Shown: piece after piece, positions 14,969 through 23,414 of the stretch
How positions within the stretch are numbered: position 1 is the first letter of the stretch
Layout of the letters: each line of letters starts with the position of its first letter
Assembly: GCA_964599095.1 (NCBI GenBank)
Contig: CAZREB010000013.1
Location: 67,076 to 131,075, forward strand
Length of the DNA: 64,000 bases
From: SZAS-79 sp964599095
GTDB taxonomy: Bacteria > Pseudomonadota > Gammaproteobacteria > Burkholderiales > SG8-39
Direction of reading: 5' to 3'
Position numbers and translations under genes: made by a program
Notes under the pieces: generated by a model
The model's database searches: none
Told to the model about the DNA's origin: nothing
What the model saw: only the letters and a program-made list of their open reading frames with translations

Positions 14969-16395
14969 TACTCCACCACCCAGGTGTCTTTGGTGCCGCC
15001 GCCCTGCGACGAATTCACCACCAGCGAGCCTTCCTTGAGCGCCACGCGGGTGAGGCCTCCCGGCACGAACTTCACGTCCTTGGCCGAAAGCACGAACGGG
15101 CGCAGGTCGATGTGCCGCGGCGCGATTCCCTGCTCGACGAAGGTCGGGCAGGTGGAGAGCGAAAGCGTCGGCTGGGCGATGTAGTTCGCCGGGTTGGCGA
15201 GGATGCGGGCGCGGAAGGCCTCGATCTCCTTCTTCGTCGAGGTCGGCCCGATCAGCATGCCGTAGCCGCCCGAGCCCTGCACCTCCTTCACCACGAGCCT
15301 GGCGAGATTGTCCAATACGTGCTCGAGGTCCTTGGGTTTCTTCAGTTGCCAGGTGGGGACGTTCTTGAGGATCGGCTCTTCGGCGAGGTAGAACCTGATC
15401 ATGTCCGGTACATACGGGTAGGTCGACTTGTCGTCGGCCACGCCGGTGCCGAGCGCATTCGCCAGGCTCACGTTGCCGGCGCGATAGACCGACAGCAGCC
15501 CGGGCACGCCGAGGAAGGAATCCGGCCGGAAAGCGAGCGGATCGAGGAACGCGTCGTCCACCCGCCGGTAGATCACGTCCACGCGCTGGCGGCCGCCGGT
15601 GGTGCGCATGTAGACGCGGCCGTCCTTGACGAAGAGGTCGGCGCCTTCGACAAGTTCCACGCCCATCTGCTGCGCAAGGAACGCATGCTCGAAATAGGCG
15701 CTGTTGTACTGGCCCGGAGTCAGCACGACGACCGTAGGCTCGCGCATCTCGTGCGGCGCGGCTGCGCGCAGGGTGTCGAGCAGGAGTCCCGGGTAGTGCT
15801 CCACCGGCAGCACCGACTGCGTCGCGAACAGCTCGGGGAACAGCCGCATCATCATCTTGCGGTTCTCGAGCATGTACGAGACGCCCGAGGGCGTGCGCAG
15901 GTTGTCCTCGAGCACGTAGTAGCTGCCGTCCTCGTGGCGGATCAGGTCGATGCCGGAGATGTGGGAATAGACGCGGTTCGGCAATTCGAGGCCGACCATC
16001 GCGACCTGGTAGGCCTCGTTGGTCAGCACCTGCTCGGGCGGGATCACGCCTTCCTTCAGGATGCGCTGTTCGTGGTAGATGTCGTGCAGGAAATGGTTGA
16101 GCGCGGTGACCCGTTGCTTCAGCCCCCGGGCGAGCATTTCCCACTCGGCCACCGGAATGATGCGCGGAATCGTGTCGAACGGGATCAGCCGCTCGGCGCC
16201 GGCCTCGTCGCCGTAGACGGCGAACGTAATGCCGACCCGGTGGAACAGCAGGTCGGCTTCGCGCCGCTTTTCGGCCACGCGCTCCGGCGGCATTGCCGCG
16301 AGCCAGTCCACCAGCGGCCGGTAATGCTCGCGCACCTCGCGCCGGCCCGGGCCGGGCAGGTTCATTTCGTCGTAATGCTGGACTGGGGCGGCCAT
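14968..16395 (-). CDS. Circularly permuted ATP-grasp protein (DUF404/DUF407 type)
   Basis: This 475-residue protein belongs to the circularly permuted type 2 ATP-grasp family, predicted to form peptide or amide bonds using ATP. Recognisable segments are GITFAVYG near residue 65, PFDTIPRII, ISGIDLIRHEDGSYYVLEDNLRTPSG (metal/ATP region, about residues 155-180) and the glycine-rich loop KEVQGSGGYGML near residue 375. It begins the alpha-E/transglutaminase-like/Anbu operon. The product is unknown; in comparative-genomic models these enzymes make a short peptide or tag processed by the Anbu peptidase. No strong promoter was picked out in the 66-bp gap upstream. Confidence 0.92.
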   Translation of the reverse strand: MAAPVQHYDEMNLPGPGRREVREHYRPLVDWLAAMPPERVAEKRREADLLFHRVGITFAVYGDEAGAERLIPFDTIPRIIPVAEWEMLARGLKQRVTALNHFLHDIYHEQRILKEGVIPPEQVLTNEAYQVAMVGLELPNRVYSHISGIDLIRHEDGSYYVLEDNLRTPSGVSYMLENRKMMMRLFPELFATQSVLPVEHYPGLLLDTLRAAAPHEMREPTVVVLTPGQYNSAYFEHAFLAQQMGVELVEGADLFVKDGRVYMRTTGGRQRVDVIYRRVDDAFLDPLAFRPDSFLGVPGLLSVYRAGNVSLANALGTGVADDKSTYPYVPDMIRFYLAEEPILKNVPTWQLKKPKDLEHVLDNLARLVVKEVQGSGGYGMLIGPTSTKKEIEAFRARILANPANYIAQPTLSLSTCPTFVEQGIAPRHIDLRPFVLSAKDVKFVPGGLTRVALKEGSLVVNSSQGGGTKDTWVVE

Positions 16396-16461
16396 TGCAC
16401 GGTCTCGGGTGGATGGCCCACTCTAAGCAAGCCATGTGCCACTGGCAAGGCGCCCGGCGGG

Positions 16462-17301
16462 TTATCCGAGCGCCGCTTCGGCCGACATCGCTAGCCGCCC
16501 GTGTGCATTCGCCGCCCAGAGGACGGCTTTGTCGCCTTCGATGCGCCCGTTCACGGTGAAGGGCGCCTGACCGACCAGCGGACTGACGCCACGAAAGGAA
16601 AAGCTCTTCATCGGTCGCCCGGCCCGCCGGGTCAGTGCTTCGGCGAGCAGGGTTGCCGTGAGGGGGGCATGCACGAGCAGACCCGGGTACCCCTCGACAC
16701 CGGTGGTGTAGGGCTGGTCGTAATGGATGCGGTGGCTGTTGAAGGTCAGCGCCGAGTAGCGGAAAAGCAGGACCGGGCCCGGCACGATCGGGTCGGACCA
16801 TTGGGCACCATCGGGCGCAGTCGGCGGCTCGGCTGTCGCGCCGGAGGCCTCCTCGCGATAGACGATGTCCTGCTCCTCGGCGATCGCGAGCCCGTGTTCG
16901 CCCTCGATGTCGTGGGAGACCTTGACGAACACGAGAGCGCCGCTCCTGCCGTGCTTGACCGAGACGTCGCGGATGGTCGAACGGCGGGTAGCCCGCTCGC
17001 CGATCAATAGCGGCTTGTGGAAGGTCAGGCGCCCGCCCGCCCACATGCGTCGCGGCAGCGGCACCGGCGGAAGGAACCCGCCGCGCTTCGGATGGCCGTC
17101 GGCCTCGATTTCGGCGGTCCGGGCGGTCGGCACGAAGTGGGTCCAGTGCCACAGATGCGGGAAGGGCTCGCCGGCTGCGGGCGCCGATTCGCGGTCAAGC
17201 GTCGCCGCGAGGAGCTGCGCATTGCGCTCCGAAATGAGGTCGACGCGGGTTTCGGTGCGGCCTGCCCAGGCGGCAAACGCCGCGGGATCGAGCGCCGCCA
17301 C
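16462..17301 (-). CDS. MaoC/HTD2-type hot-dog acyl-CoA hydratase
   Basis: This protein of about 279 residues consists of two hot-dog domains, the N-terminal one of the FAS1-like dehydratase type. The C-terminal domain has the hydratase signature SHRIHYDQPY...GYPGLLVHAPL (about residues 185-215), with the catalytic Asp/His region. Overall it resembles the mesaconyl-C4-CoA/itaconyl-CoA hydratase and HTD2-like group. The start is uncertain: the GTG at 17301 gives a sensible N-terminus just 4 bp after the AraC stop, while longer versions read through the AraC gene. Close coupling suggests that the AraC protein controls this enzyme or a linked acyl-CoA pathway. Confidence 0.8.
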   Translation of the reverse strand: MAALDPAAFAAWAGRTETRVDLISERNAQLLAATLDRESAPAAGEPFPHLWHWTHFVPTARTAEIEADGHPKRGGFLPPVPLPRRMWAGGRLTFHKPLLIGERATRRSTIRDVSVKHGRSGALVFVKVSHDIEGEHGLAIAEEQDIVYREEASGATAEPPTAPDGAQWSDPIVPGPVLLFRYSALTFNSHRIHYDQPYTTGVEGYPGLLVHAPLTATLLAEALTRRAGRPMKSFSFRGVSPLVGQAPFTVNGRIEGDKAVLWAANAHGRLAMSAEAALG

Positions 17302-17305
17302 CGGC

Positions 17306-18229
17306 TTACTTGGCGGGTTCGAGAGAACTCTCGTCGAACGGCGGCAGCCCGGGCTCGGCCGGCGCGACCGGCCGCGGCGTGCCGGCGGCGGCCCCGACCG
17401 CGGAGAACCGGCGGTACTCGGAAGGCGAGGCACCGACCTGGTTCAGAAAAAAGCGCGTGAAGTTGCTCTGTGCCGAGAATCCAAGTTCGGCCGACACGTC
17501 GCCGATCTTGGTGTCCGACGTCGACAGGCGGGTGATCGCGGTCTCGACGCACAGCATGTCGAGGTACTCGCGCGGCGAGCGGCCGGTGCACATCTGGAAC
17601 AGGTCGTAGAAGCGCGAGCGCGACAGGCCGACTTGCGTGGCGATGTCGTCCATGTTCACGTCCTTGTTCGGCCTCGCGCGCAGCAGCGCGATCGCGCGAC
17701 GGATGCGGGAGTCGGCAAACCGGGAACCGCGCCACATCGGCGAAGTGGAGCGCCGCTTGGCGATGTAGCTGTCGATGATCGACAGGATCAGTTCCTGCAC
17801 CATGAACTCGAGGCGGTCGGCCGACAGGAACCGGTCGTTCATCATGTCGATCGCCATGGCATCGGCGATCTTGCGGATATGCGGCGTTACCGCGTCGAGC
17901 GTGCGCGGGTAGGGCCCCTGGTCCGCGCTGCGGAACATTGCCGGAAACGTCTGCGCCAGCCAGTCCGGCGAGATGTTCATCAGGATCAGGCGGGCGCTGG
18001 AATTGTCCTCGTTCGAGAAGGCCTCGTGCGGCCGGTTCGAATTGATGAACAGGATGTCGTTGCGGGTCAGGACTTCCGATTCGCCGCCGATCGCGAACTT
18101 GCGGTCGGCGCCGTCGTATTTGAGGATCAGCTGGTGCTCCGCATGGGCGTGCGTGCCGGTAGCGCAGGCCGACTCCGTCAGGACCACGCGGCCGAACCTG
18201 CCTTCGAAAAATCGCAGTGCGTTACTCAT
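17306..18229 (-). CDS. AraC family transcriptional regulator
   Basis: This 307-residue protein has a cupin-like sensor domain (residues 1-150; HAHAEHQLILKYDG, NDILFINSNRPHEAF) and a C-terminal double helix-turn-helix. The second helix-turn-helix shows the AraC signature IGDVSAELGFSAQSNFTRFFLNQVG near residues 240-265. The final 35 residues are Pro/Ala-rich and extend beyond the usual end of the family. The hydratase gene starts 4 bp after the stop. The 156-bp upstream gap (18230-18385) is more AT-rich than its surroundings and probably holds the promoter. The ligand is unknown. Confidence 0.9.
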   Translation of the reverse strand: MSNALRFFEGRFGRVVLTESACATGTHAHAEHQLILKYDGADRKFAIGGESEVLTRNDILFINSNRPHEAFSNEDNSSARLILMNISPDWLAQTFPAMFRSADQGPYPRTLDAVTPHIRKIADAMAIDMMNDRFLSADRLEFMVQELILSIIDSYIAKRRSTSPMWRGSRFADSRIRRAIALLRARPNKDVNMDDIATQVGLSRSRFYDLFQMCTGRSPREYLDMLCVETAITRLSTSDTKIGDVSAELGFSAQSNFTRFFLNQVGASPSEYRRFSAVGAAAGTPRPVAPAEPGLPPFDESSLEPAK

Positions 18230-18385
18230 CGCGCTTCATTTCGATGGTTGAAGCGGGAGAATAGCTTTCGACGCCCGGGGGCGCCAGCATTGGATAGATG
18301 GATATCTGCGTTCAAGATGTTAAATTGGGAAAAGATAGTAATCACTTACGCGAAGAGAGCTGGCCAGTGAATTGTAAGGTTATTG
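18230..18385. other. AT-rich gap upstream of the AraC gene
   Basis: This 156-bp stretch lies between the AraC start and the stop of the CoA-binding protein gene, both on the minus strand. It is noticeably AT-rich between about 18295 and 18385 compared with the neighbouring coding DNA. No hairpin with a T-run and no convincing -10/-35 pair was identified, but its composition fits a regulated promoter for the AraC gene. Confidence 0.4.
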
Positions 18386-18862
18386 TCAGTAAGGCAGGAC
18401 CTGGGGCCTCTTTGCCGTAATCACGCGGGTGTTCACGCCGACCCAGTTGAGTCCGCCAAAGAGGCGCCCGTGCTCGATTTTCACGCACCGGTCCATCACC
18501 GAATCGAGGCCCGCGGCGCGCGCTTTGCGGTCGGCTTCCTCGTTGATGACGCCGATCTGCTGCCAAAGCACCCTGGCGCCGATGGCGATCGCGTCGTCGG
18601 CCAGCGGCAGGATGCGATCGGTCTTCTGGAAGCAGTCGACGATGTCGACCTTTTCGGGGATGTCGCGCAGCGACGCGTAGCATTTCTGCCCGAGCACTTC
18701 GGTGTACTGCGGGTTCACCGGGATGACGCGGTAGCCGTGTTCCATCATGTACTTCGCCGCGAAGTAGCTCGGCCGGTACCAGTTGGCCGACAGGCCGACG
18801 ACCGCGATCGTCCGCGACTGCTTGAGGATGCGGCGCAGTGTTGCGATGTCGGTCTCGTGCAT
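18386..18862 (-). CDS. CoA-binding domain protein (YccU-like)
   Basis: This 158-residue protein is built from a single Rossmann-type CoA_binding domain. AVVGLSANWYRPS (around residue 22) is the nucleotide-binding loop, and the following YRVIPVNPQY and VDIVDCFQKTD segments are typical of the YccU/YmdB-type stand-alone family. The function is not established; related domains occur in succinyl-CoA synthetase. The ATG at 18862 is preferred because it gives a normal N-terminus, and an upstream in-frame start would cross the divergent promoter. It is divergent from the NIPSNAP gene, and the two share a palindromic -10-like sequence. Confidence 0.88.
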   Translation of the reverse strand: MHETDIATLRRILKQSRTIAVVGLSANWYRPSYFAAKYMMEHGYRVIPVNPQYTEVLGQKCYASLRDIPEKVDIVDCFQKTDRILPLADDAIAIGARVLWQQIGVINEEADRKARAAGLDSVMDRCVKIEHGRLFGGLNWVGVNTRVITAKRPQVLPY

Positions 18863-18892
18863 GGCGAAACACCCGGAGTCCCTGAGAGGCGG

Positions 18893-18902
18893 ATTATATA
18901 AT
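18893..18902. promoter_or_regulatory. Palindromic ATTATATAAT: candidate bidirectional -10
   Basis: The perfect palindrome ATTATATAAT lies between the divergent CoA-binding protein gene (ATG 18862) and NIPSNAP gene (ATG 18966). It contains TATAAT on both strands (18897-18902 on plus, 18893-18898 on minus). It could serve both directions, about 30 bp from one start and 65 bp from the other. Confidence 0.5.
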
Positions 18903-18965
18903 CGCGATGCTTTCACCAGACTTAGCTCGGCTCGCACGCCCGCCGCATTCCCGAGGAGAAGCCCG

Positions 18966-19310
18966 ATGTACGTCGAAGAACGCATCTACCTGCTGCATCC
19001 CGGGAAAGTCGCCGAATACTTCAGGATCTACGAGTCCGACGGCCTGCCGACGCAGATGAAGCACCTGCCGCACCTGGTCGGCTACTACTCCACCGAGGTC
19101 GGGATGCAGAACATGGTGATCCACCTCTGGGCCTACGACGACTTGAACCAGCGCGACAGGTGCCGCGCCGCCATGCAGGCCGATCCTGCATGGCAGGCCT
19201 ACGTGGCGAAGATCCGGCCGCTGATCGCCTCCCAGGAAACGCGCATCATGAAGCCTGCGCCGTTCTTCAAGGAGCGGCTCGCAAAGATGCTTGCGGTCAA
19301 AGCCGCATGA
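18966..19310 (+). CDS. NIPSNAP family protein
   Basis: This 114-residue protein has one NIPSNAP/dimeric alpha-beta-barrel domain: MYVEERIYLLHPGKVAEYF at the start and HLWAYDDLNQRDRCR in the middle match the family. These small proteins often accompany catabolic gene clusters, but their biochemical role is poorly defined. A GAGGAG ribosome site precedes the ATG. The stop overlaps the start of the esterase gene (ATGA), so the two are translationally coupled. Confidence 0.88.
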   Translation: MYVEERIYLLHPGKVAEYFRIYESDGLPTQMKHLPHLVGYYSTEVGMQNMVIHLWAYDDLNQRDRCRAAMQADPAWQAYVAKIRPLIASQETRIMKPAPFFKERLAKMLAVKAA

Positions 19311-20254
19311 GCCTGCACCCGCAGGTGGAGGTGTTGCTCGAGCGGGTGGCTCGCTCGCCATTGCCGCCTTACCACGAGTTGCCGCCGACCGTTTCGCGCC
19401 GCGTGTATCACGATACCCGCAGCGCCACGTCGCCTGCTGCGCCCGAGATGGGCGCGATCACGCTGATGCTGGTGCCCGGGCCTGCCGGCCCGCTGCCGGT
19501 CCGTGCGTACCGGCCGGCCGGTGCCGAGAAGGGGGCGACCCTCCCGGCGCTCGTGTTCTTTCACGGCGGCGGCTGGGTCATCGGCGACCTCGACACGCAT
19601 GACGTCGCCTGCAGGCTGCTTTCGAACGGTGCGCATTGCATGGTCTATTCCGTCGAGTACAGGCTCGCGCCCGAAGCGCGATTCCCGGCGGCGGCAGACG
19701 ATTGCATCGCCGCGACCCGGTACATCGCTGCGCAGGCCGCGACGCTCGGGATCGACCCGAACCGAATCGCGGTAGGCGGGGACAGCGCCGGGGGCAACCT
19801 TGCCGCGGTGGTGTGCATCGACGCGCGTGATTCGAAAGGGCCGATGCCCTGTTTCCAGTTGCTGGTCTACCCGGCGACCGACCAGCGCAGCGGCCACGCG
19901 TCGCACGTGCGCAACGCGGAAGGCTATCTGCTCACGCGCAAGGTGATGAATTACTTTCGCGGCCACTACCTGCCGAACGAGGCCGACTGGCTCGACTGGC
20001 GGGCGTCGCCGCTGCTCGCGACCAGCCTTGCCGGGTTGCCGCCGGCGTATGTGCTTACCGCCGGATACGACCCGCTGGTCGACGAAGGCCGCGCCTATGC
20101 CGAGCGGCTCGCGGCCGAGGGTGTCCGCACCGAATACCGGGAGTTCCCGGACATGGTGCACGGCTTCCTGCTGATGGGCGGCGTGCTGGATACCGCGAAT
20201 GAAGCCATGTCTGCCTGTTGCGCCGCATTGCGCGGCGCATTCAATGCCAAATGA
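19307..20254 (+). CDS. Alpha/beta hydrolase, HSL-type esterase
   Basis: This 315-residue serine esterase of the hormone-sensitive-lipase (acetyl esterase) family shows the oxyanion-hole motif HGGGW near residue 84 and the nucleophile elbow GDSAGGN near residue 160. The catalytic Asp lies in the segment around YDPLVDEG and the His in MVHGFLLM. It cleaves short-chain acyl or carboxyl esters in family members. It sits between NIPSNAP (4-bp overlap) and a ThDP-dependent enzyme gene (15 bp downstream), suggesting one catabolic unit for an ester-containing substrate. Confidence 0.9.
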   Translation: MSLHPQVEVLLERVARSPLPPYHELPPTVSRRVYHDTRSATSPAAPEMGAITLMLVPGPAGPLPVRAYRPAGAEKGATLPALVFFHGGGWVIGDLDTHDVACRLLSNGAHCMVYSVEYRLAPEARFPAAADDCIAATRYIAAQAATLGIDPNRIAVGGDSAGGNLAAVVCIDARDSKGPMPCFQLLVYPATDQRSGHASHVRNAEGYLLTRKVMNYFRGHYLPNEADWLDWRASPLLATSLAGLPPAYVLTAGYDPLVDEGRAYAERLAAEGVRTEYREFPDMVHGFLLMGGVLDTANEAMSACCAALRGAFNAK

Positions 20255-20269
20255 TCGAGAGGTGACCGG

Positions 20270-21946
20270 ATGAAGCCCGACCTGAAGACCCGCCATGGCG
20301 GAAGGATCCTCGCCGACGCTCTCGTCGGCCATGGAGTGGAACTCGCATTCGGCGTGCCGGGCGAGAGCTTCCTGCCGGTGCTCGACGGCATCTACGACGT
20401 CCGCGACAAGCTGAAGTTCGTGATCTGCAGGCAGGAGGGCGGCGCGTCGTACATGGCCGACGCGTACGGCAAGCTGACCGGCAAGCCGGGCGTGCTGTTC
20501 GTCACGCGCGGCCCGGGAGCGACCAACGGCGCGGTCGGCGTGCATACCGCATTCCAGGATTCGACTCCGCTGGTCATGTTCATCGGCCAGGTCGGCAACG
20601 AGATGGTCGAGCGCGAGGCCTTCCAGGAGATCGACTACCGGCGCATGTACGGCCCGATGTCGAAATGGGTGGCGCAGATCGACCGCACCGAGCGGATTCC
20701 CGAATACGTGAGCCATGCCTTCCACACGGCAATGGCCGGCCGGCCCGGGCCGGTAGTGCTGGCGCTGCCCGAGGACATGCTGTTTTCGGAGGCGGCTGTG
20801 GCCGACGTGCCGCACTACAAGACCGTGCGCGCCGCGCCCGACCCGGCCGACATGCGCGAGATCGGCAAGCTGCTTTCGGCGGCGGAGCGCCCATTCGTGA
20901 TCCTCGGCGGCAGCGGATGGAATGCCGCAGCGGTCGAAGGCATGCGCGCGTTCCTCGAGAAGAACCATCTCACGGCCGGCGCATCCTTCCGCTGCCAGGA
21001 CCTGCTGGACAACCGCTCGCCCTCGTATGCGGGCCACGTCGGGATCGGCATCGACCCGAACCTCGCGCAAAGGATCAAGGAGTCCGACCTCGTACTGGTC
21101 GTCGGCGCGCGGCTGGGCGAGATGACGAGCAGCGCCTATACGCTCTTCGACGTGCCGGTTCCGCGCCAGGCCTTGATCCACGTGCACGCCGGCGCCGAGG
21201 AACTCGGCCGCGTCTACCAGGGTGCGGTGCTCGTCAACTCGGGTTACCCGCAGTTCGTCGAAGCGCTCGGCAGCGTGCAACTCGACGGTGCGAAGTGGCG
21301 CAAGGGCACCGAGGAGGCGCGCAGGAATTACCTCGCCTACTGCGAGCCCAAGCCCCTGCCCGGCAAGCTGCAGTACGGCGAGATCGTCAAAGGCCTGCGC
21401 GAAACGCTGCCGGCGGACGCGATCATCTGCAACGGCGCCGGCAATTTCGCCACCTGGGTGCATCGCTATTACCAGTACCGCGGCTTCCGGACGCAGCTTG
21501 CGCCGACCAACGGGTCGATGGGCTACGGCGTGCCGGCCGCCATCGGAGCGAAGATCGCCGCGCCCGGGCGTACCGTGGTGGCATTCGCCGGCGACGGCGA
21601 TTTCCTGATGAACGGCCAGGAGCTGGCCACGGCGATGCAGTACGGTGCAAACGTGATCGTGATCGTGGTGAACAACGGCATGTACGGCACGATCCGGATG
21701 CACCAGGAAAGGGAATACCCGGCACGCGTTTCGGGCACCGAGCTGAAGAACCCGGATTTCGCCGCGCTCGCGCGCGCCTACGGCGCCTTTGGGGAGACGG
21801 TCGAAACCACGGAAGCGTTTGCGCCGGCGCTCGCACGCGCGATGGCTGCGAACAAGCCCGCGCTGATCGAATTGCGCCTCGATCCCGAAGCCATCACGCC
21901 GACCACCACCTTGTCGGCCCTTCGCTCCGCTTCGCAAAAGAAGTAA
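20270..21946 (+). CDS. Thiamine diphosphate-dependent acetolactate synthase-like enzyme
   Basis: This 558-residue protein has the three-domain layout of the ThDP decarboxylase/acetolactate synthase family: PYR domain (1-170) with catalytic Glu56 in CRQEGGASYMADA, central domain, and PP domain with GDGDFLMNGQE followed by NNG. It ends without an obvious regulatory-subunit partner gene, so it is more likely a catabolic 2-oxoacid decarboxylase, carboligase or oxalyl/benzoylformate-type enzyme than the branched-chain IlvB. A GAGAGG site precedes the ATG. It is the third gene of the NIPSNAP/esterase cluster; a hairpin (21966-21985) lies just after it. Confidence 0.88.
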   Translation: MKPDLKTRHGGRILADALVGHGVELAFGVPGESFLPVLDGIYDVRDKLKFVICRQEGGASYMADAYGKLTGKPGVLFVTRGPGATNGAVGVHTAFQDSTPLVMFIGQVGNEMVEREAFQEIDYRRMYGPMSKWVAQIDRTERIPEYVSHAFHTAMAGRPGPVVLALPEDMLFSEAAVADVPHYKTVRAAPDPADMREIGKLLSAAERPFVILGGSGWNAAAVEGMRAFLEKNHLTAGASFRCQDLLDNRSPSYAGHVGIGIDPNLAQRIKESDLVLVVGARLGEMTSSAYTLFDVPVPRQALIHVHAGAEELGRVYQGAVLVNSGYPQFVEALGSVQLDGAKWRKGTEEARRNYLAYCEPKPLPGKLQYGEIVKGLRETLPADAIICNGAGNFATWVHRYYQYRGFRTQLAPTNGSMGYGVPAAIGAKIAAPGRTVVAFAGDGDFLMNGQELATAMQYGANVIVIVVNNGMYGTIRMHQEREYPARVSGTELKNPDFAALARAYGAFGETVETTEAFAPALARAMAANKPALIELRLDPEAITPTTTLSALRSASQKK

Positions 21947-21965
21947 TTTGAAGGAAGGGGGTACG

Positions 21966-21985
21966 GGGGAAACCTTGGTTTCCCC
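21966..21985. terminator. Perfect 9-bp inverted repeat after the ThDP-enzyme gene
   Basis: GGGGAAACC (21966-21974) is followed after TT by its exact complement GGTTTCCCC (21977-21985). It lies in the 88-bp gap between convergent genes, where a terminator is expected. There is no T-run after either arm, so an intrinsic terminator is only tentative. Confidence 0.4.
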
Positions 21986-22034
21986 TGTGCCGATCCTGCC
22001 CGGGGTTGTTGCCCGGACGCAGGCGCGCTAGCGC

Positions 22035-22436
22035 CTAGGTCGTGGCAACGAATTCCGCGTCGTCCTGGTGCTCGCGCTCGAACTGCAGGAACGAGTAGTA
22101 GCCGCAGTGCGGCTCCCCGGGATAGTCCCGGCACACGCCCGGACGCGCCGTGTAGATCGTGCAGCGGCGTTCTTCCGTGTCGAAGAACCGGCAGATCTTC
22201 TTGAAGTGCTCGTCCTGCTGCTGGCGCAATACCCAGCTCTTCTCGCTGCGGTCGTAGCGGAAGAATTTCCTGCGGGCCTTCTCGAAAGCCAGGTCGAAAT
22301 GCTTCGCGACCCGCTCGATGTCCCGCCTGGTGACTTCGATCAGCGGGTAGCTGCAGCAGTATCCGGGACACTTGAGGCAGTCGTACTTGTTCTTCGGGGT
22401 CGAGCTCTTGATCGGGATGATTGATTTCTTGGTCAT
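22035..22436 (-). CDS. YkgJ-type cysteine cluster protein
   Basis: This 133-residue cytosolic protein has the zinc/iron-chelating cysteine-cluster motif CLKCPGYCC near residue 20, further cysteines in KICRFF and RRCTIY, and the closing GVCRDYPGEPHCGYY segment. The family (YkgJ/CxxCxxCC) binds metal, possibly an Fe-S cluster, and its role is unknown. The start is chosen at ATG 22436; an upstream start at 22475 adds 13 unremarkable residues. It is convergent with the ThDP-enzyme gene and divergent from the secreted protein gene at 22561. Confidence 0.85.
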   Translation of the reverse strand: MTKKSIIPIKSSTPKNKYDCLKCPGYCCSYPLIEVTRRDIERVAKHFDLAFEKARRKFFRYDRSEKSWVLRQQQDEHFKKICRFFDTEERRCTIYTARPGVCRDYPGEPHCGYYSFLQFEREHQDDAEFVATT

Positions 22437-22560
22437 TTCGGCGATTCGAAGGGGAGGGTCCCCGGCTTGAAGCAAAAAACAGGCGCGCAGTTTAACCCGT
22501 TTCGCGCGACGCGGCGTTCAATCATGGTGCAGCCCATCCATTTCTTCAGGGGAGTTGACC

Positions 22561-23406
22561 ATGAGAGCCATCAGGATATTCGGTGCGGCGCTGGCCATTG
22601 CCGTGTCTACGCAGTGCCTGGCCGTCGGCAGGTTGGTGGATGTTTCGATCCATGACCGCACCGAGAACCGCCGTCTCCAGGTGTACTGGCACGACGGCAA
22701 AGCCTGGGTGATAGGCAAGCCCGGCAACGAGTACCAGATCACGATCCGCAATCGCGTGCCCGACCCGGTGATGGCGGTGATGTCGGTCGACGGCGTGAAC
22801 ATCGTTTCCGGCGAGACCGCCCGGCCCGACCAGACCGGCTACGTGCTGGCCGCGCATCGCAGCTTCGACATCGCGGGCTGGCGCAAGAACACGGCGCAGA
22901 CCGCCGCATTCTATTTCACGCAACTGCCCGACTCGTACGCGGCGCGCACCGGACGGCCGGACGATGTCGGCGTCATCGGCGTCGCCCTGTTCCGCCGCAA
23001 GCCCGCGGACCCGCCGGCCACTATCGCCCCACCGTGGGCGTCTTCGTACGAGAGCCGCCCGCAGCCGTTCAACGGGCCGATGTCCCGGAGCGAGGCGCAA
23101 TCGCACGCGGACAGTGCGGCGGCCGGTTCCACGGCCCGTGCGCCGCTCTCGCGCCAGGCGGAGGAGAAGATCGGCACGGGCCACGGCCGCATCGAGGAGT
23201 CGCGCGTCAGCTACACGAATTTCGAGCGCGCGACCCAATCGCCCGTCGAGGTGGTGGCGATCTATTACGACAGCTACCGGAACCTCGTTGCCCGCGGCGT
23301 GATCCGGGACCCTGTGCCGCCGGTGACGCCGAGGCCCTTTCCCGGATTTGTTCCGGACCCGCAGGCACGCTGGGTCCCTTATCCGCAGCCGCTGCCCTAC
23401 CCGTAA
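22561..23406 (+). CDS. Secreted protein of unknown function next to an ECF sigma factor
   Basis: This 281-residue protein has a clear signal peptide (MRAIRIF followed by an Ala/Val-rich core ending near QCLAVG). Mature residues form a beta-rich domain with YWHDGK, VMSVDGVNIVSG and SFDIAGWRK-like segments (residues 40-150), then a Pro/Ala/Ser-rich linker and a Pro-rich C-terminus rich in PYP. I do not recognise an enzyme. A strong AGGGGAG site precedes the ATG. The sigma-factor gene follows by 8 bp, so the secreted protein may belong to a sigma-factor-controlled envelope response. Confidence 0.75.
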   Translation: MRAIRIFGAALAIAVSTQCLAVGRLVDVSIHDRTENRRLQVYWHDGKAWVIGKPGNEYQITIRNRVPDPVMAVMSVDGVNIVSGETARPDQTGYVLAAHRSFDIAGWRKNTAQTAAFYFTQLPDSYAARTGRPDDVGVIGVALFRRKPADPPATIAPPWASSYESRPQPFNGPMSRSEAQSHADSAAAGSTARAPLSRQAEEKIGTGHGRIEESRVSYTNFERATQSPVEVVAIYYDSYRNLVARGVIRDPVPPVTPRPFPGFVPDPQARWVPYPQPLPYP

Positions 23407-23414
23407 ACTGGGGC

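Noticed and set aside
14968..17152. Upstream extension of the alpha-E reading frame through the ATP-grasp gene
   Set aside because: Only the part from the ATG at 14968 matches alpha-E; the extension is an off-frame reading of the ATP-grasp gene.
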